Part shown: one piece after another, positions 28,901 through 40,900 of the stretch
Position numbering within the stretch: position 1 is the first letter of the stretch
How the letters are laid out: every line of letters starts with the position of its first letter
Assembly: GCF_050436995.1 (NCBI RefSeq)
Contig: NC_134757.1
Span: forward strand, 13,176,001-13,240,000
Reading direction: 5' to 3'
Source of the DNA: Anticarsia gemmatalis
Lineage: Eukaryota > Arthropoda > Insecta > Lepidoptera > Erebidae
DNA: 64,000 nucleotides
The notes under the pieces: model-generated
Database searches by the model: none
What the model was told of the DNA's origin: nothing
The model's input: the letters and a program-made list of their open reading frames with translations, nothing else
Translations under genes and position numbers: made by a program

Positions 28901-31900
28901 GACTTGGGTAAAAGTTGGTACCTAAACTGAGGAAATTCCCCCAAAAACCGCTTCGGAAGAACAATCGTGATTTTATGCAAAGAAGAACTTTTATATTATT
29001 ATATGAACAAGCACGACTTTATTGTAGTGAAGAGCGACGTGTCGCGGCGACAGCTGAAGGCTGTACACGTGCCACGCGTGTCGACTGACACACAGTGACA
29101 ACCACGCGCGCGCAGTCTCACGCTGCACGCACTACCACCACCGCTCGCCAGCTCGCAACAATATTTACGAAGCGTTCAATTTACTCCCACGCGCCACGCT
29201 GACATTTACATGGGCCTTAATGTAATCAATATTAAGGACAATGTGTATTTAAATATTATATATATATTAATACGAAAATTCGTTAACGTCAAGAACATAC
29301 GTTAGATTGTTTTCTAAACCATGTAATTATTATTTTACAATCTATCTATATCTATACATTATATAAAATGAATTGCTGGTCGTTAGTCTCGCTAAAACTC
29401 GAGAACGGCTGGATCGATATGGCTAATTTTGGTCTCGAATTATTTGTGGAAGTTCAGAGAAGGTGATTAAAAATTATAATGCTCGGAATTAAATCAAAAC
29501 AAGAAAGTGTGAGCGGAGCTGCGCAGGTCCGCTAGATTTTATGTATATTATAAATAAATGTTAGTTCCATGTAACAGGGTGCGAGTCTATTGCTATATTA
29601 CGGGCATGTTACCAAATCCGAATGACTATCGAAACTAATTAAACAGGTATTAATTAGAAATTAAAAATAGCAGTGCGTAGCGTTGTGCGACCTGGGGATG
29701 GAACCCGGGACCCCGTGGGCAGCAGTCGGATACACATTACACTACTTACCGCACCATAGCGGCAGTCAACGCTTTCAAGACGTTTACTACGGAGTGAACC
29801 ACAACTTTCTCATAATCATAATTTTAAATCATTTTCCACTCGTAGTCTCAAGGAAATAATATGCAATCGTCTCGGCAAACTACAAAGCAGACTGATGCGA
29901 GACATTTACTAAGTACTTATAATATTATCGACGAGAATCGATTGGAATACTAATGCACGCAATTTTGCCTCACTGTAATATTATTACGTTACGATATCTG
30001 TGTTGTTGTTGCTTGTTGTGAATCGCGGCAAACATTTAAGTGGCTTTGGGAGTGCGCGAGGAACTCTTCACATAATTGAGAAAATATGTAATCCATCCGA
30101 CTCCGGCCCCGCCCTCCGCCACCTCACACCACGCGAGCCGAGTGTCAGTTTCTTGTCCGTACTAAACTGAGCATTATTTATACTTCACAAATAGCGGTCA
30201 GAATGTTAGCAGCCCCTACAACAGTATATAGCCGCGCGCCACACTCTACGTGTAATTTTAATTAATTATTATTAATTAAACAAGGTCGAGCGCGAGCCTC
30301 CACGAATTATAAGCTTCTTGTCGGTCGCGCGCCGCTGCTTTAATATATACCTGACATTTTTATCAACCTTCCCAGAAATTGGAATGGCGACCCAAAATTT
30401 CGGAACTTGTAAATTACTACTCCTAAACAAATCGGAAAATATTTGGTTCAAAATTCGGCGTTAATTTGAATTCGAGGGTATTTTTAATTAAAATCAGAAT
30501 GTTTCTTAGAAAGGTAGTAATTATCAGGGTACAAATAATTGCTTTGAGCCGTCGCGCGTCGCTGCGACGTAACACACTTCTCAAGAAATGTTTAACGAAT
30601 TCACTTAATCCAGTGGTCGGCGCTCGGCGGCGCTCGGCGAGACGCGGCGGACCCCGCACGGTGGCGGGTGCTCGCCGCTGGCCTACTTTCCGTCGGCGGA
30701 CGATGAGTTTTGCACCGCCGCACTCGGCGACTGTAATAGTTTTTCCAAGTTCCATAACGTGATAAATTCTGTCTCGTGTAGTGCACACTCCTTAACTTTT
30801 CCATTTCCCCTGTAACGTGTCTGGTTGGCGGCCGCAGAGGGGTCATATGTCGTTTCGCTAGCAATTTGTGTCGTAATGACGACTATCCTTGACTGTTACT
30901 TAGCGGTCGCGGTCTCTTAATGAGCGCGTCGCCTCGCGTCGCCTCGCGTCGCCTCACACAAAACGTACCGTCTCTAAACTATACTGTGTCGTGTCGTGAA
31001 TATCAGCGCGTTTCACCCGCCACTGCTTTCCAGGCATCGTATATCACGACAGGTTAAGCCACAGTTAGCTTTATTAAAATGTTTAAGGAACTAGATAATA
31101 TGTACGCAGCGAGGGATCAAGGATTAAGGTGTTTCATAGTTTACGGCACTCTGTCTAACGAGCACTTAGTGGTGGTGAGACCAAACTCCCGAGAAGTACT
31201 ATGAGGCGACCGATAATAAAGCTCTCTGCTTCTATCAGCTTGCAATTGAAGCATTTCACTCCATTTAAATACGTAATTTGTGTTGATACTTTCGTCTGTT
31301 GGTAATAACTCAACTCATTTGATAATTTAAATTACATGCTAAATGATATGCTGTATTGCAGTTTTTACACACACATTGTATTACTTATTGTTATTTATCT
31401 AAGAGAAACTTTCACACTATCTGTACAGATTTCTTAAACATAATTTATTGTACTTACAATATGTGCTATACGACTCAGCGGGTAAACACACTTAATACTA
31501 ACTTTGTGAAATGTGATACGTGTGTGAGTTTAACAGCAGTTGGTTGCGAACACTGAACTCAGTTGAGAACAGTGTAAGTGCACAATGCGCGATGCAGCGC
31601 GCCACCCACGCCGCGGTGACATGTAAACACGTTAGTGTTGAACACATGACGTCACATGACAACACATGACGTCACACGCAGCGCGCGTCACACTTCACCA
31701 TGTATCCAACATTGCAGTTTTGCTGCCGACTTAGCCAATATTAAATACTGTTATAACAATAGACACAATATACGACACGTCATGCTTATTAATCTTTGAA
31801 AAGCACAAGATGACAAGCTGCATATATAAATATAAGTAATCGTTTAGTTTGGCGCAAGATCTACAAGTACAAAGCAACAACAATGAATAGCATAGTCATT

Positions 31901-34900
31901 TGCATTGTATTTAGTTGCGACACAAGCGTTGATTGTGTTCAATGTGTATCGGTATTTGTCGTCGATCGCAATTCACTTACATACACAGATGTGGCTAATT
32001 GAATGTCCTGGAGGAAGCACGGTGTTCTGTGACGTCACGATCACGCACTCACACGTCGTAGTTGTGTTGAGCTACATGTCACCGTGTGCTGACGTCACAC
32101 GCCGCAGCGCCACTGAGCGCGATTAGCGGTTGAGCGTATGAGGCGAATTTGTTTATAAATCGCACACAAGTCATTAAAACACACATGTTGGTCAACAATA
32201 CATACTTCAGATCAGCGCTCCTGTTTTAATGTCGAACTATTCACGCGTACACTTACTTGTGTGTCTATGAGGGTGTTCAGTCAGTGGGTGGGTGACGTGC
32301 GTGACGTGCGTGACGTGCGTGTGACGCAGACGTAGACGGCGCGGCGACACTCGCAGTAACAGCGTCCCATAGTTGTTTCCCGCTCGGATCACACGTGCAG
32401 AGCGACACATCACACAATAGACGCGCCGACACCACTGAACCCTGAACTGACAAGTCGTTTGTTCACAGCCGCCTTTAATCATTTTAATAACGCTACGTTG
32501 AGTTTGGATGAGAACAATCTTACACTTGGGACTCGTAGCTTGTTTCAGATGCCTGTATAGAATAAAATATGGTGTTTTCAGATCAATAGCTGAACGATAT
32601 ATTAATTAGACCGTGATAGTTATAGCCTAAGTGTAATAAATAAGTGTTGTTGTAAGTGTGTACGCAACTAACGCAACACACACGACACTGTCAGTGTTCA
32701 GAGCACACGGTGTCACATCGTTATACACTGTGTCTTAGTTCGACCTACTGTCGACTGGACGACACACAAACGACACGACACCAACTATATTAATATTGTA
32801 GGTATATTAACTTTAAACCACTACGTTGCAAAAGAGTTATTGAGTGAAACTTATCTATTTAATAAAAAGAGATAAAGACGCCATACTAGCAACAATGAAG
32901 ACGGCGGAGCAGAAGCAAAAAAATAGTAGCACAAACTCGTAGCTAATCACGAGGGTCGCTACACTTATATTAGTGCAATAAATGGAGATCTGTCCAAACC
33001 CTCGTCGAGCGAGAGACGCGCCTTCTTGCCACTGATTGATACATGTCGTTAGCCGCGCCCCAGTCGCCCGCAGTCGCCCGCAGTCGCCCGGCATCTCACG
33101 ACACACGTCACACATATGAAGGCGCTCCGCACACTCCGCACACTCCGCACGACACAGTCACGCAGACACTTCGCCAACATTCCGCGTCGTCGCACTATTA
33201 TCACCAAGAAAAATAAAGCCCTCGTGGTCGTCGCTGAACTCGCCGATGACAGTGACGAATAGCACCCACTCGATACGCGATATTGACTATATTACACCCA
33301 GATGAAGCCACATGCGTTTAGCAACACACGGTATTAACACGAACGATGCGCACAAGTACTATGTACCTACTCGTATGTCATGTGTTAACGGCGGAACAAA
33401 ACCTCTCTGCGTTATAATTAAAATACATTATTGCTAACATTACAACCATTAAGGGCGAGCTCGGCCGCACCTCCATATTTGCGGAACTGACACATGAATA
33501 GTGCATTCAATTCATCAACACATAATATTGTTTATTAACTAATGCATAGTTTATGAAAATATTGTAGTAAAATATTCATAAATTTTAACTAAATAATTAT
33601 AATAATGTTATGAGACATGTGTGTCAATATACCTAATGTTAGTAGGAATACAGAACGTCTTACTCCAGTTTTCTATGGTAGGCCTTATATTACAATGCAA
33701 AGTTTTAAGTTACATTTACAGTTGCGTTTATGAGAGGACGCAACGGAGATAGATAGAGATACACATAAATATAACAAAGTTACTAGTAGTTAGTTATGAA
33801 TAGACTGCTTACTTTTGGATACTGGCTTACATCTTGGAAAAATAGATCGGGACAAGGCAAGGGTGGCTAGCCCTTAAACTTAAGCGTCTGCTGACCCTCC
33901 TACATTTTAAAGAATAAGATGGCGTCCTCTAAAGAACTCAAGCTAAGGCCTAAAAAATATAACCTTTCGATGGACTATATCGAATGTTATAACAAGGGAG
34001 TGAACAAGTGAGTGACATCACAGGTGTGGTGTATTGTGTGCGCAGGTGGAGGACGTGGAGCCCATCGTGCTGCAGGTGTGGGTGCAGGCCGTCGGCGCGC
34101 CGCTGCACGTCAAGCTGCTGCCACAAGCCGCCGCCGCGCCGCCCGCGCTCCTCGCGCCCCTCGCGCCGCCCACCGTGTGGTGAGCACACACACACGCACA
34201 CTGCGCCCGACACACAGATCACACGCAGTTCATTGCTCATCTTATATTATTATTCACATCACGTTATTAAACAACAGTTATAACGAAACGTTATAACTGT
34301 TGTTTAATAGTCTGTAGCAGTCAGCAGTAGTCACGCAGCTACCTTCGCTTAAACCGAAACGATCCAACTGCAAACATAAATATCGATAACTATCAAAAGC
34401 AAAGCTCTGCGATATTGATATTAATTAACTCAAACAAAAAGCAACTATCAACTATGTCATGTCACGTCATTTAGTTTATCGAAAATAACTTATTTGTACC
34501 CGGGACCGTGATTATGTTGACACCATGTGTTGTAATTGATTGTACCTAACGTACTCCAGGTTGATTTACCATTCACGCTTAATCACGTGCTTTTAAAGTG
34601 ACCATTTTAATAAACACAGATAGCGTGATTAACAAAGGGCCAAATACGCACTCACGACCCCACGTTGTGGTTTTCTCCTCAGACACACCATTACATTTGT
34701 TATACAATAGTAGCTCAAGGTGAATCTGTTGATCTTAAAGAGGTTAAAAGTATTTAAAGTAAGAACAGTATATTTATACGTTCTCTACAAGTTGTGACAC
34801 ACAGTTGATAGAAAATAAACTGTTAACGTAAATTTCCTGAACATCAATAACGACGCGTGTGAGAGCAGGTCCGAGTCAGCACTTGAGCAGGCAGCGTGCG

Positions 34901-37900
34901 TTCATGTTGCGATAATCGCGGCGGCGCGGCGGCGCGGGGAGGCTGTGCCGCGTAGGAGCTGCGTCATGTTCTTTTCATTACTTATCATTAATTGTGCGAC
35001 CATTAGCTAATATCAGCTTGCTCTACGCCTCGACATCACCACGCCACGCCATCACCACGCCTCGACATTACTATTACACAGCGCAGCGCAGTCGGCGTGC
35101 CGCGATCATACACACGGCCGCGCCACTCGCCACTCAGTCTCGTCTTACAACAACACAACAGCGTCCACTCGATTGTGTCCTCGACATGCTCGCGTTACGA
35201 TACTTATTTATGTACAATACAATATTTATTTCGATAAATATTTATTTACGGTCTTATGTTCAACAAATGATATATGATGTGAAGTTATCGGAACTAACGC
35301 ATATAATACAACAGCAAATAGAACGGGGAGCTGTCACGAGTCATGTGTGGACGGTTAACGTTTTATCTGTACGGTCAAAATAAATAAAATGACGCGAAGG
35401 GATTTAATTCATAAAGTACACTTGACATTGAGCCGTGAAATAGGCACGCTGCCTTTAGCTCTCCTCATAACTTCGTCGCCTTCGAATCATAAAAACGAAA
35501 TTTAGGACGAGATCTTCGAAGATTTCTCAAGAGAACGTAAAACGTGGAGTAATACAGATATTTCGTGCAGATATCAAAATCACACAACTGTGAGTGATGC
35601 GCGACTACGTTTTAGTGAGTTAGTGAGACTACTAATAACATAATCGTGCGCCGCTGACTGCCGCCGCCGCCGCCGGGCAGTAGTTAGTGGTCGATACGTG
35701 ATGAGTGTGATGACACACGACGAGCTCCCTGCTGCAGCTGCACGTGTAATATCCTAAACGGTGACTGCGATGCGACTCGTAGCTACTACTACTATACTCA
35801 CCGCCCGCCCGTCTATATAAGTGCTCGTACCTGCCCGCTACGCTACGAGCGTAACTCGTGAGATCAAAGAGACTGACAGAAAGCTTTCTTGACGAGAATA
35901 ATATATGTTCACACAAAATATAATAACGTGCAAACAGTCACCGAGCCCCGCGTTTTTGATGTTTGTATATAATATGGAACAGCATAAGGGAGAAATTGGC
36001 CGATATCAAACAACATCGTCGGTAGCATCGATCGCGGAAGGGCTCGCTGTACGAATACGCGACACGGCACGTCACACAAACTACACGACGAGTCGACGCC
36101 GAGACTATCATTATGTCTTTGAATACCTCGTATCAGGAGGAAACAAGAACAATGATATCTAGCATTGCTTATCATAAAAGCGCATAACTATGGACAATAT
36201 ATATAAAGGCAATTAAGTATAATATCTTTCATTTGATGAGAGAAAGAAGTTGCGGTCGCGGGCGCGGTGCGGCACGACACGCGGCACGTCCCAGCATTGT
36301 GCGGCGCGGCCCGGTATGCGGCTGCAGCTGGCACGTCGCCGGCGCGCGAGGAATCTGGCGGCCGCGCGCTCATCTGTAACCGACGCCGACGCTCCTCGAC
36401 ATTCCCCCCCCCCCCCCTTTTCTCAACCCTCCACTGTTTGCACTTGTAACAACAGCAACACAACGCTACAAACATCCGCTATACTATTCCTGTATTTCGT
36501 AAAGAGGGAAAGTTACAGAAGGTGATGGAGTTTCGGGCATTAATTGAGAAAGTTTAAAAGTTATTTGACATGCAGGTCAAGGTGCATCCGAAATTCTAAT
36601 CAGTTCTCCTCATCAATTTATACTCATACTTGAATAAATATGCTTCTTGACAAACTATATAAAATATTGTGCGTGTGTGTGCGTGTGTGTGTGCGCGCTG
36701 AGTGCCGAGTGTGTGATATATTATGAGCAGACGAGTCGTGGCGGCGGTTCACAAAGCCTTGTTATACATGATTTAATTGATGTCATTAGCGGCGTCGATT
36801 TCTGCTGATGTAAATATATCATTCATTATCGACTCTGTTCTTCCTCCCCTGCGTGTTCCCCGCGCCCCGCGCGCCGCCCCGCCCTCGCCTCGCACCCACA
36901 GACCTACAATCTACATACTCACCATTGTAGTGTGTGTTTGTAAGCTCAGAACTCCGATCGCTGGCAATCTTAATAATTACTCCTAACTTTAAGAATTTCA
37001 CGTCTGTATGTTTGCAAAACAAAAAATCGGAAACTTTTTGAATTAATACTCTTCATCACTCGCTGAGGGACGGAAATCAACAAGACAAGTACAACAAAAC
37101 CGCCAACTTTTTGTAAGAACTTTTGTAATTTAATTCTGAGATCTGTTTGAACTCAACCGTCTCTGTTAGCAGTTCAACGTGGCGCCGAGCGTCCGCCGAC
37201 TGCGAGCTATCTTTATGTCAGATCTATTGAATGTAATGATTGTAACTGTTTACACAACTATCTAAACGCGACCAATAATTATTCAAGAATAATCTGCTTA
37301 GTCTATTAAAAAGTTACATTTATGTTCACGTTTTTCAGAAAACGCAATTGTAATTATTTCATGGTTTGATGAAAAAGAGAAATAGTGGAGCCGTTCTGAC
37401 GCAAATGGATCGTGGCTGCCTCACTCACACATACACAGGGTAACAAAACTGTGTTTCGCAGAACTTCCGCTTGACTGAACAAATTCACTATCTAGGAAGC
37501 AAGGTTACACGTTACACGCTCTGCCGACGACTGCGGTTTTACGCCACAATATTCGTACCATTCGACTCAACAACACTTTCAACAAGCCACGTTTAATTCA
37601 AAATTAACGAAATTCAAAAAAACACAGCGAAATTGTGACATTGGTGATCACAGGACTTGAAAATGCGACCAAGGGTATGGAATTTTAACTATTTTGAAAA
37701 ATGTCTACTATTGCTGAACTAAGTGATATGGAATTTTTTTTTTTTTTTCTAGAACCGGTATGACTTGGCCTTTCATCTTGTCTCGAATTATCGTTGAGTT
37801 TTGGGACACCCTGTATACTTGAAATACATACTTATATAGATACATAAACATCCAGGCTCAGAACAAATACTCGTGTTCATCACACACATTTGTCCCGGGT

Positions 37901-40900
37901 GGGATTCGAACCCACCACACGCGGCGCTACGGTTGTTGCGGCGAGGTGACCGCTTAAACCACTGCGCCAAACGTGCAGTTAAAGTTGGTCCGATGCTTTC
38001 AATAATGCTATTCACTTTTAATATCTACACATTCCTTAGTCAATTTATTATAACGGAGCGGCGCGGCATTTTTATTATTAATATTCCGCTGCAAACATTA
38101 TATTTGTGAAGCGTATTTCTTTGTACCTCGACAGCAGCTTTCCGCGGTTTCGTAGCATAATTATCACACTACGGAGTGAACTCATTTGATTAGAGCGAAG
38201 TACGGGAACAAAAGCATTATACTATAATGATAATAATATATAGTTTTATGTTGTAAGTGTAATGAGGTGTGTCTGCGGCTTGTGTGCAGGCTGACGTCGT
38301 CGGACGCGAGGCGCACGCTGCGCGTCTGCAACACGTCGCGCTGCGAGCTCGCCGTGCACGCCTATCTCACGCTCACCCACGGTTACTATCCACACATACA
38401 CACACACACACTCTTTGTGTAATATAATAATGATGCGTGTTCAATATCTTGTTCCAGATCGATTTAGACTGTATGTATCAGATTTAGATAACTATGTTTA
38501 ATTTTTGCCTTAGACAATCTCCTGATTGATCACATAAAATATCGTCGGCCGCGACGAGCTCGAGGGACTCTTAATTAAAATATCTGTGAATTGGGTCGAA
38601 AAGGAAATTACACTCCTTTGAATGAAATAAATCCCATATTATAACGAGCGAGATGAGTGAAGACGAGCCAACGACGAGGGGAAATAATATCAAATGTTTG
38701 ATGAAGCTACGCGGAGACACAAATGTATGAAACGTTATCATAAAATACATTTCCAGTTCTCCGTCACATTTTGTCTCGAGATAATTTGTGAAGTGATTTA
38801 TTACGTAAACCACTAGAGGGCAGCAGTAAAGAAAATTAAAATTAACGATCTAAACTTCTTCGTGTGACGAACGATCACAAAACTTGTGTTTGATCGATTA
38901 TTTCGGTTTTGGAGCGTTTCGACTATATTTACTACCGATTTGTTACCGTGGAAGTCGCATCTAAGAACATTAAATGACTATGATTACACAGGCCATGTTC
39001 TACTCGTATAATACAGCGAGCTATCACAGCGGGACACCACGAACATAATGAGTCTCAAAGTCAAAGTCTAAGTCAAAGTCAAATATTCTTTATTTCATAA
39101 ACTTTAACTAGTATTTGAAATCGTCAAAATATTTTTTATCTACCACCGTTTTGGAAAAGCTCGTGAGAAAAAACGGCAAGAAACTCACGGCTTGCTCTTT
39201 TTAAATGTCAATATTTCCAAATTAATAACAATCAAATATGAGCAGTGCGAACTGCCGCCTGCAGGAAGATGTACACTAGAAGATACCGAGTACTTATATA
39301 TATTGACATTCTCACTTTGGTACTATGCCTGGAATCCGGTACTATGTTTGGAATCCGGCACTATGTCTGGAATCCGGTACCATGTCTGGAATCCGGTACT
39401 ATGTCTGGAATCCGGTACTATGTCTGGAATCCGGTACTATGTCTGGAATCCGGTACTATGTCTGGAATCCGGTACTATGTCTGGAATCCGGTACTATGTC
39501 TGAAATCCGGTGCTATGCCTGGAATCGCCAATATGCGATTATAATTGTGATTGACACTCGCTGCAGAGGAAACACGTGCTACTGGTGTCTCCCGCAAAAA
39601 AAAACCTGTGTTAATTTCGTAATGAATATAACATGATCGCAGTGAGATTCCGTTCCGTGTGACTTTACGATAAAGTGTGAAGAGCACAAATTTGTGACGT
39701 CACTTTGATCGCACATGTGTAATACAAAGTCACATTCTTTGATGTTAGTAATAATATCTTACATAAGTACATAATATCACGCTTTTTATACCCGAAGGTG
39801 TAGGCATATGAAATACACCACATATCGCCAGTAACAATCTAACTCCCATGTAATATGAGGCGAGCCTGTTGCCATACACCGGGAACGTTTCCAAACGCCG
39901 CCGAGCTGCTATTGAGAAATATACTTATGTACTCGTAAAATAGAAAATATCAATGGCACTTTGTTCACCCGGGAATCGAACGCAAGACTTCATGGTCAAC
40001 GGTCAAATTCACTAACGACAGTGCCACAGAGGCAGTCAAGTGATTCTGTGAATAAGAAAAATCACCGCAAGCGTCTCGTTGCGTTGTTATGGTCGCACTG
40101 TGAATCACTCGCCCGCTCCGCTCGACTCCGCTCGACTCCGCTCGACGCTGGGTTAACTCGTGTTTACCCGTCTTTGTCATGCAAATGGAACACGATTGAG
40201 CTTACAACCCCGTCTTCATTACATCGCTTGCAATCTCATTATACAGCACATTGCGAGCTACCGCCACAATCGCAAACTAATTTGCAATTTTTCTCCATTG
40301 ATAAGTTGGTCGACACTGTCGAGCGTAGACAATTTTTACCGGAATGGACTCTTTTATCGCTACGAATTCGATATCTTAATCAACGCAAACTTCAATTTCC
40401 AGCGGGAAATAACCGGGTCGTATAGATGGGACGCGTCGATAGCGCTAGGAGCACAAGCTGGCCGCTCACTCGTTACAGCTTGTTACAGAGCGAGCTCAAG
40501 ACGCGCTGCCGTTCCGAGTGTACCTGCGCCTGTTCGACGTGCCGCCGCGCGCCTGCCCCTGCCTCACCGCCTTCGACAGTATACCACTTCATTGTTCACT
40601 TTTCTATTATGACTCCCACGAAATGTTATTGAAACCATGGAATCAGTCACCTGTATTGAGGTCACTAATTCCGTGGTATTTTCAGTCACAACCTGAAATG
40701 TCCTGATGTGTCATTGTCTCGTATCCTTATGAAGTGTCAATAAAAATGACCGAGATGTTAAAGCGAAGCTCATTATGTTTTGATTAGGTTGATTACTTGC
40801 AACTGTCACACGCAATAATACAGCGTTTATCAAAACAATAGTTGTGTGTCCAGTAGGCGCGTTTGTCGTGTACAGGCGAGGAGCAGCTCGCCGAGTCGTC

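Larger units (their letters stand above)
34180..38289 (+). other. ASH-gene intron 4
   Basis: 4.1 kb. Contains the 43-nt hairpin at 34266-34308, GC-rich islands (34915-34945, 36250-36400, 36840-36900), a run of 14 C at 36404-36417, GT-rich repeats near 36670-36695, and a SINE at 37800-37978. No exon is needed for phase and none is seen. Confidence 0.5.
38382..40488 (+). other. ASH-gene intron 5
   Basis: 2.1 kb. Holds a short LINE 3' end on the minus strand (39058-39190), the 19-bp minisatellite (39319-39527) and a SINE (39778-40045). The remainder is AT-rich and unremarkable. Confidence 0.55.

Noticed and set aside
34266..34308. microRNA precursor
   Set aside because: Perfect stem of only 20 bp with a 3-nt loop does not match a pre-miRNA.
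37898..37975. tRNA gene on the minus strand
   Set aside because: A and B boxes are good, but the acceptor stem does not close and a SINE body and tail follow, so it is a SINE head.
39192..39636. Three overlapping ~100-codon repeat-protein frames
   Set aside because: The 19-bp minisatellite is open in all three frames; unit length is not a multiple of three, so it is not a selected protein repeat.
39961..40425. 154-codon frame
   Set aside because: Begins inside a SINE and continues into intron; no conserved motif.
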